Source: Calothrix sp. HK-06
GTDB lineage: Bacteria > Cyanobacteriota > Cyanobacteriia > Cyanobacteriales > Nostocaceae
Assembly: GCF_001904745.1 (NCBI RefSeq)
Contig: NZ_MRCD01000008.1
Coordinates: 110,300 to 174,299, forward strand
Length of the DNA: 64,000 bases
Direction: 5' to 3'
The notes under the pieces are model-generated. The model was given only the letters and a program-made list of their open reading frames with translations. It searched no databases and was not told the DNA's origin. Both the position numbers and the translations under genes were made by a program. Shown here piece by piece: positions 10,348 through 18,673 of this stretch (position 1 is the first letter of the stretch; every line of letters begins with the position of its first letter).

Positions 10348-10695
10348 ATGAAGTTACCTAATCATCAGCAGCTACGCGAATTCGTCAACATGAGTTGTTT
10401 ACTCACTTCTCATAAATTCACGCTGAATATGATTACCACTGACGAGATGACTATGAATGTCTTAATTCTCGCAGGTGATCAGTTGGAGATACTTATACCC
10501 CCAGATGGTCATGTTTATTACAATACGACTCTCAGTGATGATAATACAGGTAAGTTGGAACTAAAAAATTATGTTCTGCGACACCGAGAGCAGATGAATG
10601 AGATACATAAGCTGTGTGAAGCAATAAAGATGGACGCTAAACCTTTAGACGCACATGATTTTATCGAGATTTTGCATCGTCAAAGTCAATCTTAA
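10348..10695 (+). CDS. Hypothetical small protein
   Basis: The 115-residue product runs from ATG 10348; a TTG two codons earlier is possible. It has no signal peptide or membrane segment. The sequence mixes beta-like stretches (MNVLILAGDQLEILIPPDG) with a helical C-terminus. I do not recognise the family. It is transcribed away from tpiA and toward the convergent MATE gene with only 12 bases between stops. It is probably real because it is compact and fills the gap between known genes, but no function is assigned. Confidence 0.55.
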   Translation: MKLPNHQQLREFVNMSCLLTSHKFTLNMITTDEMTMNVLILAGDQLEILIPPDGHVYYNTTLSDDNTGKLELKNYVLRHREQMNEIHKLCEAIKMDAKPLDAHDFIEILHRQSQS

Positions 10696-10707
10696 TTAAA
10701 TGTATGA

Positions 10708-12084
10708 TTAACTTTCCAATTTTACAATCAAACGACGCAGGCGCCAAATGAACGCTCCTGCTGATGTACCAACACCAATAGCTTGTCCTATCCACAAACC
10801 TACACCATCTAAACCCAAGTGGAATCCTAGAAAATAACCGCTTGCTAACCCAACTAGCCAAAATGCAGCGAAACTTAATAACATTGGTACTTGTGTATCT
10901 TTAAGTCCACGCAAGGCGCCTTGTGCTGTGGTCTGCACTCCATCTAAAATTTGTGATACTGCTGCCACAGCTAACATTGATGTAACTAATGGTATCAATT
11001 TTGCGTTCTCTGGGTTGTTAATATCTAAGTAAAGACTAATAATCGAGCGTGGAAATGCTAGTAATAACACTGTCATTAAAGTCATAAATACTGCACCCAT
11101 ACACATACTAATATTAGCTGTACATCGCACTCCATCATAATTATTTTGTCCATTCCACCATCCCACTCTAATTGTTGTGGCAAAGGATATTCCTAAAGGA
11201 ACCATGAATAGTACAGCAATAGTTTGAAATACAATTTGGTGTGCAGCAAGTGTTTCAGTACCTAATAACCCCATTAAATACGTTGTAATACTAAACAATC
11301 CCACCTCAAAACCAAATGATATACCAATCGGCGCCCCAATCCATATCATTTCACATAATATCTTGGGTTCAATTTGATATAACTTTTTAAATAACCGAAA
11401 ACTTCTCAGTTCCCTGTGCTTGAGCGTATAAACAATCAAAGACACTAGCATTATCCACTGTGATAATACACTTGCTATGGCAATTCCTGATAACCCCAGC
11501 GCTGGAAATCCTAACTTGCCAAAACCTAGTATATAGTTACCAATAGCATTGAACAGAGTTCCGATAACAACAATAGTAATGATGGGTCGAACTTGAGAAA
11601 GTGAAGATAAAACGCTTTTGAGCATTGAAAAAGTTAAAGCTGGCAGAAAACCCCAAACGATAAAATCGAGGTAATTTTTTGCTAAACTTACAACTTGTGG
11701 CGCCTGACCCAATTGCAACATCAGCGAATCAGCATGTGCAAGTAGTATCATCAAAGGTATCGATAAAAGTAAACATAACCAAAATCCTTGTCGTGTAACT
11801 TGTTGAATTTTGGCATTATTACCACTCCCAAACGCTTCTGCAACTAGGGGACTAACACCCACAACCACACCTGTTGCCATAACCAACAACGTCGTAAACG
11901 TAGTAGTTGCCAAACCTCCTGCTGCAAGAGTTTCTTGTCCTAACCAACCCATCATCACAGTATCAACAAAACCAGTAGCAGCTTGAGCTATTTGTGCAGA
12001 TGCCAAAGGAATAGACAAATGTAACAGTGAACTAATTTCTGTACGAGTATTAGGTTTTATAGGTTTAACAGGTAAATGCACCAT
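10708..12084 (-). CDS. MATE family multidrug/Na+ efflux transporter
   Basis: The product has about 458 residues from ATG 12084; a TTG at 12114 would add ten residues. Twelve hydrophobic segments in two repeated halves fit the multi-antimicrobial extrusion family (NorM-like). Signature stretches are the N-terminal IPLASAQIAQAATGFVDTVM with MMGWLG, and the equivalent second-half region around IWIGAPIGISFGFE. Such proteins export cationic drugs or metabolites in exchange for Na+ or H+ across the plasma membrane. It has no obvious operon partner, and the substrate is not predictable. Confidence 0.93.
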   Translation of the reverse strand: MVHLPVKPIKPNTRTEISSLLHLSIPLASAQIAQAATGFVDTVMMGWLGQETLAAGGLATTTFTTLLVMATGVVVGVSPLVAEAFGSGNNAKIQQVTRQGFWLCLLLSIPLMILLAHADSLMLQLGQAPQVVSLAKNYLDFIVWGFLPALTFSMLKSVLSSLSQVRPIITIVVIGTLFNAIGNYILGFGKLGFPALGLSGIAIASVLSQWIMLVSLIVYTLKHRELRSFRLFKKLYQIEPKILCEMIWIGAPIGISFGFEVGLFSITTYLMGLLGTETLAAHQIVFQTIAVLFMVPLGISFATTIRVGWWNGQNNYDGVRCTANISMCMGAVFMTLMTVLLLAFPRSIISLYLDINNPENAKLIPLVTSMLAVAAVSQILDGVQTTAQGALRGLKDTQVPMLLSFAAFWLVGLASGYFLGFHLGLDGVGLWIGQAIGVGTSAGAFIWRLRRLIVKLES

Positions 12085-12103
12085 AATTATCGAAATAATA
12101 AAA

Positions 12104-12289
12104 TTGCGATACAACTCTTATATTTTTGCAGGGGCGCCGCAAGTTGATCTAGATGCTGATATAGTTAACGAAAGCTTACGCGAGCAAATTAACCGGGACT
12201 TGAGAGTTGAAGAAAAAGAGCTTGAAGACGACATTAAAGGATTTAAATTTTATCCAGTTGTTTCAGTAGGTGTTTCGTATCAGTTCTAG
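12104..12289 (+). pseudogene. C-terminal remnant of an outer-membrane beta-barrel-like protein
   Basis: The open frame encodes about 50 charged residues followed by a beta strand ending SVGVSYQF, with the terminal Phe typical of outer-membrane beta-barrel proteins. It has no plausible start region: its upstream end overlaps the 5' end of the divergent MATE gene. I read it as the surviving 3' end of a larger gene cut off by rearrangement. A short real gene is less likely. A dispersed hairpin follows directly after the stop. Confidence 0.5.
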
Positions 12290-12348
12290 GCAACGGATAA
12301 AACGGATGTAACGCATGAGTTAAAATACATCCGTTGTAATCTGTTGCC
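12289..12348. repeat. GGCAACGGAT hairpin repeat, copy 1
   Basis: An imperfect inverted repeat built from GGCAACGGAT, ACGGATGTAACG and their complements, ending TGTTGCC. It fills the space between a plus-strand remnant and the minus-strand ferredoxin gene. A closely related copy sits in the same convergent setting at 52355-52417. It probably folds as a strong hairpin serving both 3' ends. Confidence 0.75.
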
Positions 12349-12352
12349 AATG

Positions 12353-12757
12353 TTATAAGTTTGTAGAAATTGCCTGTACTGGACAAGTAGGTATACATTG
12401 TTCGCAAACGATGCAACGTGAGCGTGTAAATACTAGTTTATAAGTTTCTGGGTTGAGGGTCAGCGCTTCTGTAGGACAAACCCCTGTACATAACCCGCAG
12501 TCTACACAAATGCCTTCATCTACATATATTTCGCCAAGTGTCAACGATACAGCAATATTTTGAGCGCGCATCCAGTCTATTGCTGCGTCTAACTGGTCAA
12601 TATCTCCCGAAAGCTCTACTACTAGTTTACCGATTTGATTTGGCGCCACTTGTGCGCGAATGATATTTGCCGCAACGTTAAAGTCTTTTGCCAGTCGGTA
12701 TGTAACAGGCATTTGCACTGCGCGTTTGGGAAAGGTGAGAGTAACTCGTTTTTTCAT
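12353..12757 (-). CDS. NIL-domain ferredoxin with two 4Fe-4S clusters
   Basis: A 134-residue protein. Residues 1-75 form an NIL domain (an ACT-like regulatory fold first seen in methionine transporter ATPases), with LSGDIDQLDAAIDWM typical. Residues 80-134 carry two cluster motifs, CVDCGLCTGVCP and CIVCEQCIPTCP, each of the CxxCxxCxxxCP type. This NIL–ferredoxin fusion is widespread in cyanobacteria and is probably a soluble electron carrier or redox-linked sensor. It is divergent from txlA with a 65-base spacer, which may mean a shared redox-linked control region (inference). Confidence 0.9.
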   Translation of the reverse strand: MKKRVTLTFPKRAVQMPVTYRLAKDFNVAANIIRAQVAPNQIGKLVVELSGDIDQLDAAIDWMRAQNIAVSLTLGEIYVDEGICVDCGLCTGVCPTEALTLNPETYKLVFTRSRCIVCEQCIPTCPVQAISTNL

Positions 12758-12822
12758 ATATATATGTATATTTCGTTAAACTAAATGATGATAGTACCTT
12801 AATATGTTTTAATAATTTTGCT

Positions 12823-13407
12823 ATGGCTGGTGAAGAGCAAATTAATACGCAGCAAAGCGCTGTGTCAGTAACGCGCGTTAGAAATTTCCTAATTGCAATC
12901 GTAGCAATTGTTTTGAGTGTTGCGCTAGTTTTGGGTTTACGTACTGAAACAACTACTGCAACATTGACTACTTTAGGTGAACAGTCTACACCATTGGATG
13001 TGGCATTGAGTAACGGTAAACCTTCTATGGTAGAGTTTTATGCTAACTGGTGTACTGTTTGTCAAAAAATGGCGCCGGATATTGCAGCGCTAGAGAAAGA
13101 GTACGCAGGCAAACTTAATTTTGTGATGCTGAATGTAGATAATACTAAGTGGTTGCCCGAAATGCTGCGCTACCGAGTAGATGGTATACCTCATTTTGTG
13201 TTTCTTGATAAAAATGGAGAAGCACTTGCTCAAGCAATTGGCGACCAACCCCGCGTTATTATGGCTAATAATCTTAGTGCATTAGCCAATAACTCTCCTT
13301 TACCTTACGCTACTGCTAGTGGAGAAGTTTCTAAATTTTCTGCTCCTGTGACCCCTACTGGTAGCGAAGAAGACCCTCGCAGTCACGGAAGTCAAGTTGT
13401 AAATTAG
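12823..13407 (+). CDS. txlA: Thioredoxin-like membrane protein TxlA (HCF164-like)
   Basis: A 194-residue protein with one transmembrane helix at about 21-40 and a thioredoxin domain beyond it. The active site is WCTVC (Cys77 and Cys80), in VEFYANWCTVCQKMAPD. A cis-Pro loop follows (DGIPHFVFLD). Size and order match cyanobacterial TxlA and the plant thylakoid protein HCF164, which pass reducing power across the thylakoid membrane for c-type cytochrome assembly. The C-terminal 30 residues are Ser/Pro/Thr-rich and probably unstructured. It is encoded alone, divergent from the NIL-ferredoxin. Confidence 0.92.
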   Translation: MAGEEQINTQQSAVSVTRVRNFLIAIVAIVLSVALVLGLRTETTTATLTTLGEQSTPLDVALSNGKPSMVEFYANWCTVCQKMAPDIAALEKEYAGKLNFVMLNVDNTKWLPEMLRYRVDGIPHFVFLDKNGEALAQAIGDQPRVIMANNLSALANNSPLPYATASGEVSKFSAPVTPTGSEEDPRSHGSQVVN

Positions 13408-13425
13408 TCAACGAATAACTAATTA

Positions 13426-13449
13426 AGAGACGTGATTTATCACGTCTCT
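13426..13449. repeat. AGAGACGTGAT perfect hairpin between convergent genes
   Basis: Two 11-base arms (13426-13436 and 13439-13449) are exact complements with a two-base loop. It sits between the txlA stop and the stop of the next minus-strand gene. It is a short member of the GTAGAGACGTG family and a likely bidirectional transcription end. Confidence 0.75.
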
Positions 13450-13462
13450 ACGAGGATTGATT

Positions 13463-14125
13463 TTATTGATTTTGACATTTTTTTAGAGTGTCGCGGTCAA
13501 TTTTGCTCATTTGATCAATTTGATGAAAATCGCGCAACGCTATTGAGTAAGCATAGCTTGTTGGTTCGTCTGTGTTGAGTTTGGGTTCTTCTTGGTCTGT
13601 AGCAACTTCAGTTTGACCACTTTCTGATGCGTTAGGGTTAACTGTCATTGCTATTTCTCCTGATTCGTCAACGCTACCGTTAAAACAGCTATATTCTGAG
13701 TCTGGCATATATAAGGCGCCAACTACGCGACCTTGTTTTTTCTCGAACACTACATAACCTTGTCCCAATTGTCCTGGTTGAGGTGATTGTCCGTAAAGAT
13801 ATATCCCGTCTTGTTGAGGATAATTACTGCTAGTTCTAACTGTTGACTTGCTTCTAGGAGTCTCGACTTCGGGAACAATTGCTGTTACCATTGACTGTTC
13901 CGGGTTAGGCACATTTTGAGCTAGAGTTGAGGGTTGGTCTTTCCAGGTTTCAAAATATGCTCCTGAGTCAGGTAGTTGCACTCTATAAGAATATGGGTCG
14001 TTATCGAGTTGATTACTAAATACTGGTTTTGAGCGGTCTGTTACTATGCCCAATACCAATGCTAATCCGACTAAAGGAAGTCCCCAACGACGAAATAATT
14101 TTGTGTTCTGTGTAAATTTTCGCAC
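13463..14125 (-). CDS. Conserved cyanobacterial membrane-anchored or secreted hypothetical protein
   Basis: About 220 residues. The GTG at 14125 is preferred over the GTG at 14134, because the GAGGAG ribosome site then lies nine bases upstream instead of touching the start. A basic N-terminus and one hydrophobic segment (GLPLVGLALVLGIV) indicate a membrane anchor or uncleaved signal. A Pro/Ser/Thr-rich linker leads to a compact domain (YLYGQSPQPGQLGQGYVVFE, then ALYMPDSEYSCFNG). A helical tail has a Cys near the end, so a disulphide with the central Cys is possible. I do not know the function. Confidence 0.72.
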   Translation of the reverse strand: MRKFTQNTKLFRRWGLPLVGLALVLGIVTDRSKPVFSNQLDNDPYSYRVQLPDSGAYFETWKDQPSTLAQNVPNPEQSMVTAIVPEVETPRSKSTVRTSSNYPQQDGIYLYGQSPQPGQLGQGYVVFEKKQGRVVGALYMPDSEYSCFNGSVDESGEIAMTVNPNASESGQTEVATDQEEPKLNTDEPTSYAYSIALRDFHQIDQMSKIDRDTLKKCQNQ

Positions 14126-14512
14126 CCTCGGCACCTCCTCACAAATCTATATCTAAACTTTTAAGCCTTTACATTAGACTTTATATGTTTTTGTTTTAAC
14201 TTACATAAATATACCTAAGTTAATGTACGTAGACACTCGGTCTAAGGTTTGATATTTTATTCTCTCAAAAAAAGAATTTTAGCAGGTAAACTTTTTGTAA
14301 TATTTTGACGATAATGATTAAAATACCATGTTTTTAGGTTTTTTTTGCTGTTCCCGCACGATTATTTACACAACAACCAGCTTTACTTAAAAAATGATTA
14401 GTTATTTAAATATTTCAACCAATTACGTAATTCTTTTTAATGAAAAATATTTATATTTTCTTCAGATTTTTTAAATAAATATCTTCAAAAATCTATTAAA
14501 AGACAGTTTTTA
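14126..14512. other. AT-rich spacer without a gene
   Basis: About 390 bases of AT-rich sequence between the membrane-anchored hypothetical gene and the sigma-factor terminator. No open frame of substance and no repeat-family copy are seen. It includes the upstream region of the 13463-14125 gene. Confidence 0.6.
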
Positions 14513-14548
14513 CAAAAAAACCATAGGCTTCACTTAGCCTATGGGTTA
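14513..14548 (-). terminator. Rho-independent terminator of the sigma factor gene
   Basis: On the minus strand, CCCATAGGC and GCCTATGG form a stem with an eight-base loop (14521-14546), followed at once by a run of seven T. It lies about 40 bases past the sigma-factor stop codon, the usual place for an intrinsic terminator. Confidence 0.88.
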
Positions 14549-14582
14549 ATTAATTAAGCGTAGTGGGGCTTTGCCCAAAAAT

Positions 14583-15569
14583 CTAGCTAGCTACATACTC
14601 TTTAACGTTAGCTCGGCGCCGACGTAAGTGAGCAAGAGCTTGATGCTCTAATTGACGGACTCGCTCACGACTTAAATTTAAACGTTCGCCAACTTTGGCA
14701 AGCGATAATTCGTGACCGTCTTCTAAACCAAAACGTAAAGCAAGAACTTCGCGCTGCTGAGGAGTTAACTCAGAAAGCAAATTGTTTAAATCTTGGCGTA
14801 GGAACTCTTGAGTAGTGTAATACTCAGGTGATGGGCCATCATCCTCAAGCATTTCTTGCAACTCAGTATCTTGGTTGTCACCAACTCGCACATCTAAAGA
14901 AACTGGCTGACGAGCCATATTCATGTACTCGCGGATTTGCGCTGGCTCTAATTCGAGTTCCTTGGCAATTTCCCCAGGTGTTGGGGAGCGGCCTAGCTGC
15001 TGCGCTAACTCTCGTTGTACTTTTTTGATTTTGTTGAGTTTTTCGGTGATGTGAATTGGCAAGCGAATAGTACGTCCTTGCTGGGCAATAGCACGGGTAA
15101 TAGCTTGACGAATCCACCAGTAAGCGTAGGTAGAGAATTTATAACCGCGAGTAGGGTCAAATTTCTCAACTCCTCGCTCTAAACCAAGCGTTCCTTCCTG
15201 AATCAAATCCAGAAATTCCATATTCCGCTTTTGGTATTTTTTAGCAATAGCTACTACCAAGCGCAAATTGGCTTCTATCATCTTCTGCTTGGCTCGCTTA
15301 CCTTGATGCACAGTCTGCTTGACATCAGCTTCTGGCTGTTTGACATGTTCTGCCCATTCTTTTAAGCTAGCTTCGCGATGTAGTTTTTTCTCTAAAGCTT
15401 CTTTGGCTTCAACAAGCGTCATCATTTGCTGGACTTGCTTACCGAAAACAATTTCTTGCTCGCGGGTTAATAACGGTACACGACCAATCTCGCGCAGATA
15501 GGTTCGCACCATATCAGCCGTGAATTTGGCGTTCGTATTTTCTTCGGTTGAAATGTTTACTATAGGCAT
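14583..15569 (-). CDS. Group 2 RNA polymerase sigma-70 factor (SigB/SigD type)
   Basis: A 328-residue RpoD-like sigma factor lacking region 1.1, hence group 2. Region 1.2 is at about 18-50 ([19 protein letters not shown]). Region 2 contains [21 protein letters not shown] and [18 protein letters not shown], with region 3 next. Region 4 ends with the -35-binding helix-turn-helix [21 protein letters not shown]. Cyanobacterial group 2 sigmas redirect transcription under nitrogen, carbon, light or salt stress; which paralogue this is cannot be settled here. A strong intrinsic terminator follows. The upstream spacer is long (about 790 bases to the next gene), leaving room for complex control. Confidence 0.95.
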   Translation of the reverse strand: MPIVNISTEENTNAKFTADMVRTYLREIGRVPLLTREQEIVFGKQVQQMMTLVEAKEALEKKLHREASLKEWAEHVKQPEADVKQTVHQGKRAKQKMIEANLRLVVAIAKKYQKRNMEFLDLIQEGTLGLERGVEKFDPTRGYKFSTYAYWWIRQAITRAIAQQGRTIRLPIHITEKLNKIKKVQRELAQQLGRSPTPGEIAKELELEPAQIREYMNMARQPVSLDVRVGDNQDTELQEMLEDDGPSPEYYTTQEFLRQDLNNLLSELTPQQREVLALRFGLEDGHELSLAKVGERLNLSRERVRQLEHQALAHLRRRRANVKEYVAS

Positions 15570-16289
15570 TGGTGCGCTTTTCCTCTACTCGCATTAAAGA
15601 ATAAATATTGAATTATTAAGGCTGGTTGGGAAAGGCAGTTATAATCTTACGCAGCTGTTGGATAACACGGGTGTGACAAGAGTGTCTATACAGGTTTTGT
15701 CAAGACGAGCGGTTATCCAAATTTGTTCCCCTACTTTCCCACTAGTTGAAAATTATTTAGAAGCACGCTGTATTTCGTTTAAGAGTATCTATAGCTCTTG
15801 GTCGCTGGCGGCGACGGTAAAATACGAAGTCAGTATGAGTTTTGCTTTAATCTAATAGTACGACAAATTTTAGCGTTAGTAAAGTAGCATAGCCAAAACT
15901 TCTTATTATAGTTTAAAAAGTGTACTTACCAAAAAATCTGGTTGAGAAAATACAGTTCCTCATAACTCACTATATATATACTGACGTGAAAATTCCTAGT
16001 TCCATACTTACTCTCTATCCGGATAACCGTAATGATAAAGCTGGAATATGGGGGGGATGTTACTAAACATACGAATTCTGGAATTGCTTATGGTGGTGTT
16101 GTAGTTTATAGACTTTTACACTAAACATTTTTACTAAGATTTATAAAGAAACTTCTCTGCCTTCAGAGTGGTTTATTCTCTAAACTGTTCCCGCTTTTCT
16201 ATGTAATCGCTCTCACGCGCGTTTTTGAGGGTAGGGTATATAACTTTTGGCGTAGAATGTACGGCGCCATTACAAAATTTTAATTAGAT
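15570..16289. other. Long spacer upstream of the sigma factor
   Basis: About 720 bases separate the sigma-factor start from a hairpin repeat that follows the metallo-beta-lactamase-fold gene. The only plus-strand open frames (65 codons at 15658 and 16288) have no recognisable character and look accidental. The span probably holds the sigma-factor promoter and a long 5' leader. I see no repeat or RNA motif I can name. Confidence 0.5.
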
Positions 16290-16351
16290 GGTGCGTGAAA
16301 GCACTTTAATTTCGTCGTTTCACTTTTTGATTGTAATGGCTTTCACGCACC
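16290..16351. repeat. GGTGCGTGAAAGC inverted repeat
   Basis: Thirteen-base arms at 16290-16302 and 16339-16351 are complementary around a 36-base loop, just past the stop of the minus-strand metallohydrolase gene. It is related to the GGTGCGTGACGC repeats at 44928-44986 and 56995-57054. Confidence 0.75.
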
Positions 16352-16356
16352 CTACT

Positions 16357-17133
16357 TTATGTACCAATTGCGTGAAAAAGCTCAACTTCAAAGCGTTGAC
16401 CTGGTGCCACTTCTATTACTTTTGTGTTCATATTTTTCTGTGCGAGAAGATTACGCAGTTCTGCGGCGCCTCCTTTTGCTCGTAGTGCTGATGCTAACAA
16501 CCCATCAAATTTGACATCTCCACCTGCTGCTGTATTCATTATTACTTGTGGTTTTAGCCATTCGATTAATTCTAGGGCACTACTTACACCTTTAATAAAT
16601 GACCCAAGTAATACTATTTCTATATCTATTATTGGAGTTATTACTACATCGATTGGCGCTAGTTTTTTGAGGATCGGTGAGTGATAACCATGAGGTTCGT
16701 AGTATAAACTAGTTTGATTACTTGTATCTACCAACACATAACCGTTTTCTGTGAGCATTGGTCCAATTGGTGAACCTGGAGTCGCTTTGATAGTGACTTT
16801 ATCTGCAAAAGTAAATGATTCTCCATGCGCTAGGGTTGTGATTTTGGTGTAACCCAATTTTGATACTACCTTGGCTGCATTTACAGAAGCAATAACTGGT
16901 ATGTTACGGTCAAGCTGTTCTAATGTTGGTGGATGAGCGTGGTCTTCTAAACCTTGTGATAATAAAATTAAGTCTATTTTTTCTGGTATTGAACGTTGTT
17001 GGGTTCGTTCTCCTTTGAAAAACCAAGGTGCATTCCCAAACACTAATGGCCCAACTAACCAAGGGTCAAGCAAAATTTTTAAATCAGCTATTTCAATTAA
17101 CCATGAGTTGCTATCAAGCCAAGTTAAATGCAT
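16357..17133 (-). CDS. Metallo-beta-lactamase-fold protein with degenerate metal motif
   Basis: A 258-residue protein of the metallo-beta-lactamase superfamily. The opening HLTWLDSNSWLIEIADLKILLDPWL is typical of the UlaG/Lactamase_B_3 branch. The usual THxHxDH metal motif reads SQGLEDH here: the first two His are replaced and only Asp-His remain. Hydrolase activity is therefore uncertain; it may bind one metal or none. I recall similar proteins with this change in cyanobacteria and plants, so it may be conserved, not decayed. No operon partner. Confidence 0.82.
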   Translation of the reverse strand: MHLTWLDSNSWLIEIADLKILLDPWLVGPLVFGNAPWFFKGERTQQRSIPEKIDLILLSQGLEDHAHPPTLEQLDRNIPVIASVNAAKVVSKLGYTKITTLAHGESFTFADKVTIKATPGSPIGPMLTENGYVLVDTSNQTSLYYEPHGYHSPILKKLAPIDVVITPIIDIEIVLLGSFIKGVSSALELIEWLKPQVIMNTAAGGDVKFDGLLASALRAKGGAAELRNLLAQKNMNTKVIEVAPGQRFEVELFHAIGT

Positions 17134-17339
17134 ATTGTTGTGCTTTTTGCTAGTGGTTGCTAAAAGTAATTAATAAACAATTAACACAAATTGTGTAGTT
17201 TTGTAACTTGTACGGTAATTAGTATACGAACGGTTGTGAAATCCAGACGCGCGCTGTCTGGGCTGTAAGTGTTACTCTAGGAATAATAGAGCAATGACTA
17301 TATACGCCACTTTATATATTAATTTGGAATTTTAGTACT

Positions 17340-17843
17340 ATGGCGCCTTCAGATAACAAACCTATACGCTCTTATACCCAAGAAGACATACAGCAAATTC
17401 TTCACCTGGCAATTACACGTCAAGCTTCAGACCAGGAAAAAGAGTTTAGTTACGAACAATTACGAGAAATTGCCTCAGAATTAGAAATTTCTCCAGAATT
17501 GCTAAAGCTTGCTGAAGGTGACTGGATAGTTCAACAAGGTGATGTACAGCAACGACTCGCATTTTCTAAGTACCGTCAAAAACAGTTTCATAAACGTATA
17601 GGTAATTATGCTATAGTAAATGCGTTCTTTTTAATGGTGGATTTTGTCGGTGGTTGGAATATTTCTTGGGCCCTATATCCTTTGCTAATATCAGTATTGG
17701 CAGTTGGACTAGACGGATGGAACAACTTTAACAAAAATACCGAAGAGTACGAGTTGGAGTTTCAGAAGTGGAATCGTAGACACCAACTCAAAAAGTCATT
17801 TAATACTTTGCTGTCAAAGTTTATCCGAATCGTGAATGGATAA
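17340..17843 (+). CDS. 2TM domain-containing membrane protein
   Basis: A 167-residue protein. Residues 1-70 are a soluble, acidic helical region (YTQEDIQQILHLAITRQ, and a segment resembling a helix-turn-helix, LREIASELEISPELLKLAE). The C-terminal half has a paired hydrophobic hairpin (NYAIVNAFFLMVDFVGG and WALYPLLISVLAVGLDGW) with flanking charged helices, characteristic of the 2TM domain. The N-terminal region is like that of cyanobacterial proteins proposed to link DNA or protein binding to the membrane. The function is unknown. Confidence 0.8.
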   Translation: MAPSDNKPIRSYTQEDIQQILHLAITRQASDQEKEFSYEQLREIASELEISPELLKLAEGDWIVQQGDVQQRLAFSKYRQKQFHKRIGNYAIVNAFFLMVDFVGGWNISWALYPLLISVLAVGLDGWNNFNKNTEEYELEFQKWNRRHQLKKSFNTLLSKFIRIVNG

Positions 17844-17990
17844 TATTAAACAATTAATGGATAATAGTTAGACGGCTAATTGTCGATAGCTAATTGGCGA
17901 TAGAGAGTTAACACGTTAATTCTTTATCTGTCTAGTCGCCTATGACATCAAAGCCATTTTTTAATGTAGTGTTTAGATATAATCAAGCCT

Positions 17991-18455
17991 GTGACCACAA
18001 TCGATGGAAAAAAATCTGTAGATGTTGCCGCGTCTGAAACGTTTTACCCCACTTTAAGCGCGCTAGTTTCTGCATATCATGCATACCGCAGTTATTCTGA
18101 TGCTCACGTTCGTCAGCTTGGTTTAACTTCGTCCCAATTCGATGTGATTTGCACTCTGGGCAATACTTCAGGTATGACTTTTAATAAGTTAGCAAAGAAA
18201 ACCCTAACAACTAAGGGTGAGTTAACTGGTATTATCGACCGTCTGGAAAAAAAAGGTTTGGTGCGTCGCGAGGTTCCCCCAAATGACCGTCGTAGCTTTT
18301 TAGCTGTTTTGACTCCAGAGGGTGAGCAAATATTTGAAGAAGTTTTCCCTGCACACACCGAATATCTTAAGGAGTGCTTCGCGACTCTCGAAATTCAAGA
18401 ACTTGAAGAAATTCGTCTGGCCATAGAAAAACTCAGAAGCTTTTTCCCTAACTAA
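17991..18455 (+). CDS. MarR family transcriptional regulator
   Basis: A 154-residue winged-helix repressor-type protein starting at GTG. The DNA-binding core is visible: LTSSQFDVICTLGNTSGMTFNKLAKKTLTTKGELTG with the wing RLEKKGLVRREVPPNDRRSF, followed by a dimerisation helix. MarR proteins usually sense small aromatic or oxidising ligands and repress adjacent genes. The nearest downstream gene on the same strand is the type II NADH dehydrogenase, 218 bases away, a possible target (inference). Confidence 0.92.
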   Translation: MTTIDGKKSVDVAASETFYPTLSALVSAYHAYRSYSDAHVRQLGLTSSQFDVICTLGNTSGMTFNKLAKKTLTTKGELTGIIDRLEKKGLVRREVPPNDRRSFLAVLTPEGEQIFEEVFPAHTEYLKECFATLEIQELEEIRLAIEKLRSFFPN

Positions 18456-18673
18456 CTCTAGCTTATATCCTCCCTTCCCTCTCTGTTAATGTTCGTATCA
18501 TTTATATCTATACACTTAGGTAATTAGACTTATGTATCTAGCTGTATTGATTGTAAATACTCGAAATTTCCCAGTTGCGGAATTACTCCTTAGCACATAA
18601 GATTACTCGTAAGAACAATAATTATTGTTTGAGCTATGTGGAAATTTTTTAAGCATTTGGTGTTGGGGGAATA

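Noticed and set aside
15658..15855. Plus-strand frame of 65 codons in the spacer upstream of the sigma factor
   Set aside because: No ribosome site, no domain-like composition; more likely the 5' region of the minus-strand sigma gene.
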